Below, in pieces: positions 40,026 to 48,831 of a stretch of DNA of 64,000 nucleotides; position 1 is the stretch's first letter; every line of letters begins with the position of its first letter. The stretch lies in the NCBI RefSeq assembly GCF_963675065.1, contig NZ_OY775906.1, forward strand, positions 2,892,001 through 2,956,000. The letters are read 5' to 3'. Both the position numbers and the translations under genes were made by a program. The notes under the pieces were generated by a model. It had not been told where the DNA came from. It saw nothing but the letters and a program-made list of their open reading frames with translations, and made no database searches. Source of the stretch: an uncultured Draconibacterium sp. (GTDB taxonomy: Bacteria > Bacteroidota > Bacteroidia > Bacteroidales > Prolixibacteraceae).

Positions 40026-41123
40026 TTATTTGTTCAAAAACTCGGCAACTGTTTTACCCAGTTCTTCACCTCTTTTGTTTTTAGCAACAATTATTCCGTT
40101 TTTGTCAACCAACAAACTCGATGGAATAGAGTTTACAGCATAAAGTTTAGCTGCTGCATTATTCCAGTAGGCAAGATCTGAAACATGCTCCCAGGTCAAA
40201 CCATCATCTTCAATGGCTTTTAACCATGCATCTTTATCTCTGTCGAGCGACACTCCAAATACACTAAATCCCTGATCTTTATATTTGTTGTAAGTAGCAA
40301 CCACATTCGGATTCTCAGCACGACATGGCCCGCACCACGATGCCCAAAAGTCAACCAATGTCAACTCGTTTTTTGAATAAATATCAGAAAACTTAACCGG
40401 ATTTCCATCCGCATCGTTTTGAGTAAAATCAGGAGCAGTTTTTCCAACAGCTACCGTTTTTAGTTTCTCAATTTTTGCTTTTAAATCTATAATGGCTGGA
40501 ACTGAATCTAATTTTGCATCCAGATTACTCACTAAAGCTTCCAGTTCGTCAACCTCTTTTTCGTACTGAATTTGGCTTAACAGCAAAGGAGTAACATACG
40601 AAGCCGGATTTTCTTTTACAAATTTTTCCTGTAGTTCTCCAACGCCGGCGTACATGTCTTCAACCTGTTTCATTAATTCATTGGCTTTGGCAGTATCGCC
40701 GGCAGCACTTGCGGTACGCGCTTCCTGGTACATCGCCATGTATTCTTCGCTAATCTTTTGGATCTCGTCGTTTATCGTTTTAAACTCATCGTGTGTCGTC
40801 GATCCGCTAACCTGTATACCCACAATTGAGTCGGCCTTTCCGGTAACCGTCATGCTCGTATTTTCAACAAATACCACGGCTTTTTCACGTTGTCCGTTAA
40901 CCGACAAATAATATATACCCGGGAAATCCACTTCTCCCTCAAGAACAGCAACACCATCAACCACCTCGGCGGTATCAATACCAATCCACTGGCTGGCTCC
41001 GCGTTCCTCCAACATCACATTTCCGTCAGCACCATCTAGTTTAACGGTAATTTTATAACCATCCTGCGGTTGCGAACAGGCAAACAAGGCTAAACCTATA
41101 ATAACAACTAATAATTTTCTCAT
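40026..41123 (-). CDS. TlpA-like thioredoxin lipoprotein with DUF4369
   Basis: A 365-residue lipoprotein (lipobox L-F-A-C with Cys16). The N-terminal 100 residues form the beta-rich DUF4369 domain (G-N-V-M-L-E-E-R-G, G-I-Y-Y-L-S-V). A charged helical linker (about 110-215) follows, and the C-terminal thioredoxin fold has W-C-G-P-C at 263-267 and a cis-proline in N-S-I-P-S. Such envelope-anchored reductants of Bacteroidota keep periplasmic thiols reduced or help cytochrome maturation; the partner is unknown. A single-gene unit. Confidence 0.92.
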   Translation of the reverse strand: MRKLLVVIIGLALFACSQPQDGYKITVKLDGADGNVMLEERGASQWIGIDTAEVVDGVAVLEGEVDFPGIYYLSVNGQREKAVVFVENTSMTVTGKADSIVGIQVSGSTTHDEFKTINDEIQKISEEYMAMYQEARTASAAGDTAKANELMKQVEDMYAGVGELQEKFVKENPASYVTPLLLSQIQYEKEVDELEALVSNLDAKLDSVPAIIDLKAKIEKLKTVAVGKTAPDFTQNDADGNPVKFSDIYSKNELTLVDFWASWCGPCRAENPNVVATYNKYKDQGFSVFGVSLDRDKDAWLKAIEDDGLTWEHVSDLAYWNNAAAKLYAVNSIPSSLLVDKNGIIVAKNKRGEELGKTVAEFLNK

Positions 41124-41248
41124 CGTACAGTTTTTTTCTATTTATTGAATTTTGGTCGAATATACGCATTCTGTACATTCCTGAAAAATGATAGTTTCAA
41201 TTATGCGATAGAATTTAATTAAATTGCAAGGGTAAAATTGGATGTAAG

Positions 41249-42127
41249 ATGAGTAAAAACATTGCCTTGGTACTTTCGGGAGGAGCTGCCCGCGGAATGG
41301 CACATATTGGCGTTATTGAAGAATTGGAAGAACGCGGTTATAACATCACCTCTGTTGCCGGCACATCAATGGGAGCATTGGTTGGAGGCATTTATGCGCT
41401 GGGAAAATTACCGGAGTTTAAAAAATGGGCGATAGCTCTGGAACGGCACGATATGTTCCGTATGGTAGATTTTTCGTTTGGAGGAAACGGCCTGATAAAA
41501 GGCGAAAAAGTACTATCAAAAATCCAGGAGTTTGTACCCGATGCGCTTATCGAAGACTTGCCAATCGATTTCTCGGCTACGGCAGTTGATTTAAAACATA
41601 GCAAGGAAGTGGTTTTTACCAAAGGCAGTTTATTCAACGCTATTCGGGCATCAATTGCCATCCCGTCGGTTTTTACCCCCATCACCAGCAACGATATGGT
41701 ACTGGTTGACGGTGGTGTTATGAACAACCTTCCCATTTCAAATGTAAAACGCAACGAAGGTGATTTGCTGGTTGCAGTTCATGTAAATGCTGCCGCTCCG
41801 TTACCTCATCATTTTGATGAAGAAAATAGTGAAGAGAAAGAATCGACTTACAAAAAATGGATCAACGAATTTTACGACTTTCTTCATATCAATCATCCAA
41901 AAGAAAAAGAAGAACGTTTTGGACTTTTTTCACTTATCGACCAGGCATTGGCAACCGGAATGTTAACACAAGTAGAACATTCGATTGAAAAAGGAAAACC
42001 CGATGTGGTAATAAGAGTTTCGCGTGATGCCTGCGGAACCTACGATTTTTACAAAGCAAAAGAGCTGATTGAAATGGGACGTTATTCGGCCAAAAATACA
42101 CTTGACAAAGTAAAATTAAATGCCTGA
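41249..42127 (+). CDS. Patatin-like phospholipase
   Basis: A 292-residue patatin-type lipid hydrolase with a Ser-Asp dyad. It has the oxyanion-hole S-G-G-A-A-R-G-M-A-H (10-19), nucleophile G-T-S-M-G with Ser40 and D-G-G with Asp154. No signal peptide or transmembrane helix, so it is probably cytosolic or peripherally membrane-bound, of the bacterial RssA-like group. Its last codons overlap the next gene by 8 nt, which indicates translational coupling. Confidence 0.9.
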   Translation: MSKNIALVLSGGAARGMAHIGVIEELEERGYNITSVAGTSMGALVGGIYALGKLPEFKKWAIALERHDMFRMVDFSFGGNGLIKGEKVLSKIQEFVPDALIEDLPIDFSATAVDLKHSKEVVFTKGSLFNAIRASIAIPSVFTPITSNDMVLVDGGVMNNLPISNVKRNEGDLLVAVHVNAAAPLPHHFDEENSEEKESTYKKWINEFYDFLHINHPKEKEERFGLFSLIDQALATGMLTQVEHSIEKGKPDVVIRVSRDACGTYDFYKAKELIEMGRYSAKNTLDKVKLNA

Positions 42128-42683
42128 AATATTAATTGTAAATAATGCCGAGCCAGGAATTCAGGAATTTGCAGCACCGATTGAACAACTGGTTCTGGAG
42201 GCCGGTTCTACGCCAATACTTATTGAATATGCTGCCTGTGCAAATACAAACCTAACGGAGTTTGATGGTATAATCTTAACCGGCTCTCCGCAAGGCGACG
42301 ACATTGTTGAGCATCACGCTCCCTATTTTGAATGGATAAAATATTTTGAGAAACCGGTACTTGGTATTTGTGCCGGACACCATGTTACCGGTTATTTATA
42401 CGAAGCAGAATTGTTGCGAAGCCAGGAACCGGAATCGGGCGACTTTGAGGTGGAGATCGTTAAGGCCGATCCGCTATTTAATAAACTGCCGCAAAAGTTT
42501 AAAGTGAGGCAAATGCACAACGACTCGATAACTTTGCCCAACGATTTTGAATTGCTGGTTACTTCGGCAAGCTGCAAAAACCAATTGATGAAACACAAAG
42601 ACAAACCCTTATACACCTGCCAGTTTCACCCGGAGTTTTATAACCACAAGCTTATCTGGAATTTTATATCGCTTTGTAAGTAG
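42120..42683 (+). CDS. Class I glutamine amidotransferase
   Basis: A 187-residue stand-alone GATase domain related to the GMP synthase amidotransferase. It has L-T-G-S-P-Q-G-D in place of the usual S-G-G-P loop, G-I-C-A-G-H-H with nucleophile Cys84, and Q-F-H-P-E-F with His170 and Glu172, so the triad is complete. No synthetase partner is adjacent. It may be a gamma-glutamyl hydrolase or an amidotransferase with a distant partner. Overlaps the patatin gene by 8 nt. Confidence 0.85.
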   Translation: MPEILIVNNAEPGIQEFAAPIEQLVLEAGSTPILIEYAACANTNLTEFDGIILTGSPQGDDIVEHHAPYFEWIKYFEKPVLGICAGHHVTGYLYEAELLRSQEPESGDFEVEIVKADPLFNKLPQKFKVRQMHNDSITLPNDFELLVTSASCKNQLMKHKDKPLYTCQFHPEFYNHKLIWNFISLCK

Positions 42684-42740
42684 TTCTCATAATAAGTCAG
42701 TTTTGTTTCAACTTATTTCAGGACGAGACATTTCAATAAA

Positions 42741-42770
42741 AAAAGCCATCCGCATAACACGAATGGCTTT
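42741..42770. terminator. Terminator between amidotransferase and asnB genes
   Basis: AAAGCCAT and ATGGCTTT form an eight-pair stem with a 13-base loop; the A-run on the left serves as the T-run for asnB on the minus strand. Confidence 0.75.
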
Positions 42771-42796
42771 CTGAATTGATTGATAATAAATTAAAA

Positions 42797-44482
42797 TTAT
42801 TTTTTAATGTCTTTGAACGTTGCTCCCTGCGAATGAACGGCATTTACTGCACGACCTGATGGATCGGCATTACCCTGAAATGAAGCATCCCACTCAATAG
42901 CAGCAGCAGTGCTACATGCAATTGAAGCCTCAGACGGCACGCATGCTGCAGCAGCATCAGAAGGGAAATGTTCGCTGTAGATTTCGCGGTATACATATTC
43001 TTCTTTGTTCCTTGGAGGATTAACAGGAAAACGATATTTTGCATTTTTCATCATTTCATCACTCACCTTATCTTCGGCAATTTGTTTCAGTGTATCAATC
43101 CAGCCGTAACCAACACCATCAGAGAATTGCTCTTTCTGGCGCCATGCCACTTCCTCGGGCAGGTATTTGGCAAAACCTTCGCGCAGACAGTGTTTTTCCA
43201 TTTTTCCATCCTTGGCCATTTTGGCTTCCGGGTTAAAACGCATTGCCACATCAACAAATTCTTTATCGAGGAAAGGCACACGACCTTCAACCCCCCATGC
43301 GGCCAACGATTTATTGGCACGTAAACAGTCATACAAATTCAAACGGCTAACTTTACGTACGCTTTCTTTGTGGAATTCTTCAGCATTTGGTGCCTTGTGG
43401 AAATACAGGTATCCGCCAAAAATCTCGTCGGCGCCCTCGCCGGTAAGTACCATTTTAATTCCCATCGATTTAATCACACGCGAGATCATATACATTGGCG
43501 TTGATGCCCGCACAGTGGTTACATCGTATGTTTCAATATGGTAAATTACATCTTTAATAGCATCCAGTCCTTCCTGGATTGTATAATGAATTTCGTGATG
43601 AACAGTTCCGATATGATCAGCAACTTTACGTGCAGCTGCCAGGTCGGGCGAACCTTCCAGTCCAATTACAAACGAGTGTAACTGTGGCCACCAGGCATCT
43701 TTCTCGCCACCATCTTCAATGCGTTTCGATGAGAATTTTTTTGCCAGTGCCGAAGTAATCGATGAGTCAAGTCCTCCTGAAAGTAATACTCCATAAGGAA
43801 CATCAGACATCAACTGGCGCTGTACCGCATCTTCAAGGGCTTGCGACAATTCTTCAACATTTGCAGGATTATCTTTTACGTTATCAAATTCCTCCCATTC
43901 GCGAACATACCATTTTTTAATCTCACCATCTTTACTGTACAAGTAATGTCCCGGAGGGAATTCTTCTATCTTGGTACAAAATCCTTCCAGCGACTTCAAC
44001 TCCGATGCCACATAGTAATTTCCCCATTTGTCCCATCCCTGGTACAAGGGAATAATACCAATATGATCACGCCCGATCAAATAAGCATCGTTCTCCTCAT
44101 CATAAAGAGCAAAGGCAAAAATCCCGTTCATTTCATCCAGGAACTTTTCCTTTTTATCGTTATACAAAGCCAGGATCACTTCGCAATCCGATCCGGTTAA
44201 AAAATCATATTTTCCATCGTAGCGTTTTCTCAGTTCACGATGATTATATATCTCTCCATTTACTCCTAAAATTAGTTTCCCGTTTTTACTGTACAATGGC
44301 TGTCCTCCCGATTCCGGGTCAACAATTGATAGACGCTCATGAGCAATTATTGCTTTTTCGCCACAATAAATACCCGACCAGTCTGGTCCGCGGTGACGAA
44401 CTTTTTTACTCATCATCAGCACCTGAGGGCGGAGATCCTCTGCTTCAACTTTTAAATCAAATGCTCCAACAATTCCACACAT
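42797..44482 (-). CDS. asnB: Asparagine synthetase B (glutamine-hydrolysing)
   Basis: A 561-residue cytosolic enzyme that makes asparagine from aspartate, ATP and glutamine. The N-terminal Ntn glutaminase begins M-C-G-I-V-G with Cys2 as nucleophile and includes R-H-R-G-P-D-W-S and N-G-E-I-Y-N-H. The synthetase domain has the ATP pyrophosphatase loop L-L-S-G-G-L-D-S-S and the G-E-G-A-D-E-I-F-G-G-Y motif. The tail after about residue 500 is Ala-rich. A consensus promoter lies at 44519-44547 on the minus strand. Confidence 0.96.
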   Translation of the reverse strand: MCGIVGAFDLKVEAEDLRPQVLMMSKKVRHRGPDWSGIYCGEKAIIAHERLSIVDPESGGQPLYSKNGKLILGVNGEIYNHRELRKRYDGKYDFLTGSDCEVILALYNDKKEKFLDEMNGIFAFALYDEENDAYLIGRDHIGIIPLYQGWDKWGNYYVASELKSLEGFCTKIEEFPPGHYLYSKDGEIKKWYVREWEEFDNVKDNPANVEELSQALEDAVQRQLMSDVPYGVLLSGGLDSSITSALAKKFSSKRIEDGGEKDAWWPQLHSFVIGLEGSPDLAAARKVADHIGTVHHEIHYTIQEGLDAIKDVIYHIETYDVTTVRASTPMYMISRVIKSMGIKMVLTGEGADEIFGGYLYFHKAPNAEEFHKESVRKVSRLNLYDCLRANKSLAAWGVEGRVPFLDKEFVDVAMRFNPEAKMAKDGKMEKHCLREGFAKYLPEEVAWRQKEQFSDGVGYGWIDTLKQIAEDKVSDEMMKNAKYRFPVNPPRNKEEYVYREIYSEHFPSDAAAACVPSEASIACSTAAAIEWDASFQGNADPSGRAVNAVHSQGATFKDIKK

Positions 44483-44941
44483 ATTCGTAAATTTTCTTAG
44501 CTGTCAAATATTTTGTGTCAAAAATAATCACTTTGTCAATACTGCAAAATTATTATTGACAAATTTCTACCTAAATTAACATTTATCTATCTTTTTAGGG
44601 CTTTAACAGCAATTAATAAAACATTTTAATAATCCCAAATTGTACAAACACCCCCTTCTGAGCAAGGCATGTTCCTCATGTTTTATTTCTTTTTTCATTT
44701 ACCCCCTAAAAAATGATAGCATAGCGATTAAAAAAAGGATATATTTTCACAACACACCCTAACAGAGATCATAGATAAAAAGTTTTAACAAACACCCCTG
44801 TATTAATCAAACTGTTAACAAATCGGCAACATTTATGACAATTCATTTGCCGGCAAGTAGCTATTTTTTCGAATATGAAAGAAAATTACTTCGCTTTGGC
44901 CCGATATATTAGTAGCCAAAGGTTTAGAAATAGTTGATTTG
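44483..44941. other. Intergenic region between asnB and the NifX-like cluster
   Basis: Apart from the asnB promoter, no gene, RNA or convincing terminator was seen. The sequence is AT-rich with several ACACCCC-like stretches that form no clear structure. Confidence 0.4.
44519..44547 (-). promoter_or_regulatory. Promoter of asnB
   Basis: On the minus strand TTG (44545-44547, in TTTG) and TATTTTTG (44519-44526) are 18 bp apart; the -7 box ends 37 bp before the asnB ATG. Confidence 0.58.
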
Positions 44942-44944
44942 CAG

Positions 44945-45244
44945 CTACAAAAATCGAATTTGAATGTTATCTCCAACCTGCTCAAAATTGTAGGCCCCCT
45001 CGCGCAGCAATTCGCCTTTACGTTTTTCGGTCTCATTTTTAAGGTTGGCGAAAATGTTTGCAGCATCTTTTTCAACACAGTCTTCATGAAAGTAACAATG
45101 TAGTTTATCGGTACTTTCCTCGTTAAACTGTACAATAAATGCACCGTGCTCCGGAAAAACAAGGTCTTCATAAGCATAGCTAATATCTAATCCGGTTGCT
45201 TCGTTTACAATTTGCCTAACGGCTTCCAGGTCTCTGTAATTCAT
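44945..45244 (-). CDS. Small protein of unknown function in NifX/Nif11 cluster
   Basis: A 99-residue soluble protein beginning M-N-Y-R-D-L-E-A-V-R-Q-I-V-N-E-A-T-G-L-D. A central acidic part contains two cysteines (C-Y-F-H-E-D-C), followed by a helical charged region and a beta-like end. The ATG at 45244 is chosen over an in-frame TTG 16 codons upstream. It is the last gene of a three-gene minus-strand group, 55 nt after the Nif11-like gene. No family recognised. Confidence 0.65.
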   Translation of the reverse strand: MNYRDLEAVRQIVNEATGLDISYAYEDLVFPEHGAFIVQFNEESTDKLHCYFHEDCVEKDAANIFANLKNETEKRKGELLREGAYNFEQVGDNIQIRFL

Positions 45245-45299
45245 AGTATAAAATTTTTGTCCGAATTCAGCTGTTCCGTTCTTCGGTATCAATTAATAA

Positions 45300-45521
45300 T
45301 TATAAGGATAAAAACCACATGCGTATCTGCTGATACACTTCGGCCTGCTCGTAGGTCTGGCATTTTACCAACTGCATATTTATGGCATCGTCGAACTCTA
45401 CCTCGGTAAAACCTTTTTCTTCCAGCAAGCTTTCTTTCGACGGGGCCCGGTAACAAGCTTTCCGAAAATCGCTTTCGGAAGTTGCCCGCTTTACAAATTT
45501 TATTGCTTTATCGATTGCCAT
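45300..45521 (-). CDS. Nif11-like small protein
   Basis: A 73-residue protein that matches the Nif11 pattern. An amphipathic N-terminal helix (A-I-D-K-A-I-K-F-V-K-R) is followed by S-D-F-R-K-A, an L-L-E-E-K-G-F-T-E-V-E-F-D-D-A-I stretch at about 32-47 and a short tail. Nif11 domains occur near nitrogen-fixation genes and as leader peptides of some modified peptides. Here there is no Gly-Gly cleavage site and no Cys/Ser/Thr-rich core, so a peptide-precursor role is not supported. It starts 6 nt after the stop of the NifX-like gene. Confidence 0.68.
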   Translation of the reverse strand: MAIDKAIKFVKRATSESDFRKACYRAPSKESLLEEKGFTEVEFDDAINMQLVKCQTYEQAEVYQQIRMWFLSL

Positions 45522-45527
45522 AAGCTA

Positions 45528-45926
45528 CTAGTTTTTACATGATGTTGAACTGCATGAATTACAACCACTCTCGCAGCCCCACAATTCGCGTGCTGCCTGC
45601 GAGGTAAAAGATTCCAATTGATTTTGAGTAAAAAAGCTGATGTTTTCCTGTACATTTCTGCCGCGTGCTTTTAATACTGAAAAACCATTTCGCGTAAATA
45701 TTTGCAAAACCATGGGTGGAATATATCCGCTGATAATGGTATTTATTTGCAAACGTTTTAACTCGTGGGTAAGATCGCCCGGATTTGGACTAATTTCTGA
45801 AGTCTCTTTCCACTCAAACGCCTTCGACTCTGAGTCGTAGATACACACCAGTTTTGCATTATGAAAACCTCGTGCGATTTTCTCACTTCCTGTTTCTTTT
45901 CCGGCAACGGGTAATAGCACTCTCAT
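45528..45926 (-). CDS. NifX/NifB-C-like cofactor-binding protein with Cys-rich tail
   Basis: A 132-residue protein of the dinitrogenase iron-molybdenum cofactor family (NifX/NafY-like, PF02579 by recall). It begins M-R-V-L-L-P-V-A, contains A-R-G-F-H-N-A and an I-S-G-Y-I-P-P segment, and ends in a Cys-rich tail with four cysteines (G-C-E-S-G-C-N-S-C, then S-C-K-N). The ATG at 45926 is chosen over an in-frame GTG three codons upstream. In non-fixing bacteria such proteins are linked to iron-sulfur or molybdenum handling without a settled function. First gene of a three-gene group; no nif structural genes are in the window. Confidence 0.75.
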   Translation of the reverse strand: MRVLLPVAGKETGSEKIARGFHNAKLVCIYDSESKAFEWKETSEISPNPGDLTHELKRLQINTIISGYIPPMVLQIFTRNGFSVLKARGRNVQENISFFTQNQLESFTSQAARELWGCESGCNSCSSTSCKN

Positions 45927-46194
45927 ATCCTGCACATTTAAATTGTTTGGCGTAAACCGGGCAAATGAAATACCAAAAAAACCAGACTCCTGAAAACCAG
46001 TTATTTGAAAAATTCACCCCCCAGCCCAACATTTCTTTTTTGTAAGAAAAATGTGGCGATCCTACAAAAATGTAGTGTTTTCTGCTTCCGACAAGCTTTA
46101 CTAAAAAGTTCTTGGGTAGACGTACATTTTTCGAAACTCACATAGAAATAAAACAATTGAAATTTGATTAACTTTATGGTAGGAGATTAATCGT

Positions 46195-46941
46195 ATGAAA
46201 AAACATGTAATTGTAACCGGAGGCGCCCAGGGAATTGGCAAACACCTGGTTGTTGATATACTGAATAACAATTATGCAGTATCGGTTTTCGAAATTAACG
46301 AAGAAGCCATTGCTGAATTTCGAGAGGAATTTACCGATGAAACAGTTCAGGTTTATCATGTAGATGTGGCCGATGAGAAATCGGTTGAGGTGGCGGTTAA
46401 TGAATCGATGAACCAACACGGAAACATTTATGCACTAATAAACAATGCAGCAATTAGCATCGATAAAACTATGGAGGAACTTTCTTTTGATGAGTGGAAC
46501 AAAGTAATTGGCACCAATCTTTCCGGCGCTTTTTTGTGCTCGAAATATGTATCGCCTTTTATGAAGCCATATGGTGGAAGAATTATCAACATGGCCTCAA
46601 CACGGGCGTTACAATCGGAGCCGAATACTGAGGCGTACTCTGCCAGTAAAGGAGGAATTCTGGCACTTACACACGCACTGGCAGCAAGTCTTGGCCCCCA
46701 AATAAAAGTTAACGCCATCAGCCCCGGTTGGATCGATGTATCGGCGTCAAAAAAGCGCTCCCTCGCCCAACAGGAAAAACTAACACACGAAGACCATGCA
46801 CAACATCCGGCAGGGCGCGTTGGGAAAGCCGAAGATATAGCCGGGATGGTTCTTTTCCTGTTAAAAAAGGAGAATGATTTTATTACGGGACAGAATTTTG
46901 TAATCGATGGCGGAATGACTAAAAAAATGATTTACGTTTAG
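46195..46941 (+). CDS. Short-chain dehydrogenase/reductase
   Basis: A 248-residue classical SDR enzyme. It has the NAD(P)-binding T-G-G-A-Q-G-I-G at 8-15, N-N-A-A at 83-86, and the catalytic Ser135, Tyr148 and Lys152 (Y-S-A-S-K). The segment I-S-P-G-W-I-D-V follows, and the end (F-V-I-D-G-G-M-T) is typical of the 3-oxoacyl-ACP reductase-like and glucose dehydrogenase-like groups. Substrate unknown. Stands alone; the convergent gene starts 2 nt after its stop codon. Confidence 0.92.
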   Translation: MKKHVIVTGGAQGIGKHLVVDILNNNYAVSVFEINEEAIAEFREEFTDETVQVYHVDVADEKSVEVAVNESMNQHGNIYALINNAAISIDKTMEELSFDEWNKVIGTNLSGAFLCSKYVSPFMKPYGGRIINMASTRALQSEPNTEAYSASKGGILALTHALAASLGPQIKVNAISPGWIDVSASKKRSLAQQEKLTHEDHAQHPAGRVGKAEDIAGMVLFLLKKENDFITGQNFVIDGGMTKKMIYV

Positions 46942-46943
46942 CT

Positions 46944-47453
46944 TTATTTCGCCGTAAGAGTAACCTCGTACAAACCATCTGTATCCTTGTATGTAAAATT
47001 GGCTTTCATATGATTGGCAATTGTTATTAAGAGTCCATCTGAGCAAACCAGAAACTCATTGTACGAGATTCCATAAGCCGGTCCCTGTTTAAAAAGCTTA
47101 TTCATATTGCTCATCGTAAAGCGTATCATTTTTTCGTTTTGCTCAATAATCTTCATTTCGCTGTACGGATTCACTCCTTTCAAAATAAACATGATCTGAT
47201 TTACAAAGAATGAGAATCCTGCTTCCGGATCCCAAAACACCTTAAACTGGTTTCCAATATATTTGCCATACGCTTCAGGTGAGACATCTTTTTCTTTAGC
47301 CATGTTCAATCCTGCTGCAAAGTATGCCACAACATGGTTATAAAGCACTTCCTTTTCCTGTTCCGGAGTAAGTTGAGGAACTGTAAATGATTCCTGAGCA
47401 CAAAGTGTAGAGACGGACAATAATCCCGCAAAAATGATAGTCAGAATTTTCAT
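46944..47453 (-). CDS. Secreted protein of unknown function
   Basis: A 169-residue protein with a clear signal peptide (hydrophobic 3-17, cut after C-A at 18-19). The mature part starts Q-E-S-F-T-V-P-Q-L-T-P-E-Q-E and has a helical first half and a beta-like second half; no motif is recognised. It ends 2 nt from the convergent SDR gene with no space for a separate terminator. Confidence 0.7.
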   Translation of the reverse strand: MKILTIIFAGLLSVSTLCAQESFTVPQLTPEQEKEVLYNHVVAYFAAGLNMAKEKDVSPEAYGKYIGNQFKVFWDPEAGFSFFVNQIMFILKGVNPYSEMKIIEQNEKMIRFTMSNMNKLFKQGPAYGISYNEFLVCSDGLLITIANHMKANFTYKDTDGLYEVTLTAK

Positions 47454-47594
47454 AAGTGTGGTTTAAAATTGAAATTGGTACTAAGAAACCCGCCCTGCGC
47501 GCTACAGGACGAGTCTCATGTTGCGATTTTTTATAAACATGGAGAAATACGTAATACATTAGCAAAAGGTTATACTGCTGAATAATTTCAGCTC

Positions 47595-48275
47595 TTATTT
47601 CTTTGTAATACCGAATCCCAATCGTTCAGTATTTTTATATGAAGGTATGGTTGAAAATGGAAATGGAGGCTCACCGGTATTCACACACTGTACTAAAATC
47701 AGTTGAGGCCAGTCGTTGAAGATACCTATTTCTTCACCGTCACTGTTGTACCACACGCCTTCAATAAGCTCATCATCAGAATTTGCTGCAACCATTTTCT
47801 GGAATTGCGACCAGCTTTTTCCGTTTGCATCCACTCCGCTGTATTTAAAAGTTATCCAGGCATCCGACCCAATCCATTCGTCCAGGCTTGCAGGATAAAC
47901 ACCTTCTTTCGAAATCAATGCTTCATTCCAGTGCATAAGCAAATTAACGTCTCTTAAATACCAGGCAATACTCCACAAGTCATACATAAGGTCACCGGGA
48001 TCGGCCGGAGTAATCTCTTCATCTACACCCCTGTACGGTGTTGTATGAGACCATTGAGCAAATGCATACAAATTATCTCCAACAATGGCATTATAAAAAC
48101 TTCCTTTAAAAAAATGTGCATTCCAGTTATAACCGTATTCATCAACTCCGGTTATCTTTTCATTTCCTTTGTTTCCACTTTTTAATGGGGTGTTGTCAAC
48201 TGGTTCTTCAACAAAGTCTTTTTCGCATCCGGCAAATGCCAGTGCTATTGCTAATAGTAGAATTATTTTTTTCAT
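47595..48275 (-). CDS. Lipoprotein of unknown function
   Basis: A 226-residue lipoprotein (lipobox A-F-A-G-C at 13-17). The mature part is aromatic-rich, with a segment D-E-Y-G-Y-N-W-N-A-H-F-F-K-G-S-F-Y-N-A near 45-63 that recurs in lipoproteins of related bacteria by recollection. Two further Trp-rich stretches follow. Probably surface-exposed. It follows the 126-residue secreted protein gene by 29 nt, suggesting one transcript. Confidence 0.72.
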   Translation of the reverse strand: MKKIILLLAIALAFAGCEKDFVEEPVDNTPLKSGNKGNEKITGVDEYGYNWNAHFFKGSFYNAIVGDNLYAFAQWSHTTPYRGVDEEITPADPGDLMYDLWSIAWYLRDVNLLMHWNEALISKEGVYPASLDEWIGSDAWITFKYSGVDANGKSWSQFQKMVAANSDDELIEGVWYNSDGEEIGIFNDWPQLILVQCVNTGEPPFPFSTIPSYKNTERLGFGITKK

Positions 48276-48304
48276 GATTTATTTTCTTAATAATTATGAT
48301 AGAT

Positions 48305-48685
48305 TTACTTCGGCCACCATGTACAATAAAAAGTATATTCTCCTGTTACTGCATTCCATTGCATGTGTGTAAGTAACCCATCTTTTCCAATTACTCTAAA
48401 TATCACAAGGTTACCAATGCTTTCAACATATACAAACCTGTATTTATCCTGTGTAGTTTGTCCGGTCATTTCACCAAATTGTACATTCCAGTGTTCCTTG
48501 TTGTTGTTAACAACATGGTTCCATGTTACAGTTCCAACAAGATTTTCTCCTGCACACATACATGCAATTGTTACTTCTTCAGTAACTTTCTCGGATTTAG
48601 ATTGTGAATTTTCGCTCTGCGCCCTTGAGATAAAAGAAAAGGCGCAGACACTAATAATTAATAGAATAATCTTTAGTTTTTTCAT
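48305..48685 (-). CDS. Small secreted protein of unknown function
   Basis: A 126-residue protein with a signal peptide (hydrophobic 5-20, cut near A22). The mature part begins with a Ser/Glu/Lys-rich linker, then a compact beta-rich domain of about 85 residues with C-M-C near 42-44, a late C-T-W-W end and several Trp and His. No family is recognised. Probably co-transcribed with the lipoprotein gene that follows. Confidence 0.7.
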   Translation of the reverse strand: MKKLKIILLIISVCAFSFISRAQSENSQSKSEKVTEEVTIACMCAGENLVGTVTWNHVVNNNKEHWNVQFGEMTGQTTQDKYRFVYVESIGNLVIFRVIGKDGLLTHMQWNAVTGEYTFYCTWWPK

Positions 48686-48831
48686 GACAATTAGTTTTAA
48701 AGTTTATGCTACAAAGGTCACCTGAAAAGGCTTTTACAACTTATCAGCGATGAAGCATAAACTTTAAAAATTGGCGCAGGAATTTCAATTTTGAAGCATC
48801 AGACATTCAGTTGTCAAGAATCGGGGAACTG

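Noticed and set aside
44833..45177. Minus-strand 114-codon frame overlapping the last gene of the NifX-like cluster
   Set aside because: It overlaps the 99-residue gene in another frame and its composition (many Lys, Phe, Ser, Thr) looks like a frame shadow. The cluster gene fits the spacing of the operon better.
45300..45521. Nif11-like protein as precursor of a modified peptide
   Set aside because: No Gly-Gly or Ala-Gly cleavage site, no Cys/Ser/Thr-rich core and no modifying enzyme or peptidase-transporter next to it.
44945..45926. Reading the NifX/Nif11 cluster as evidence of nitrogen fixation
   Set aside because: No nitrogenase structural or assembly genes are present, and both families occur in non-fixing bacteria.
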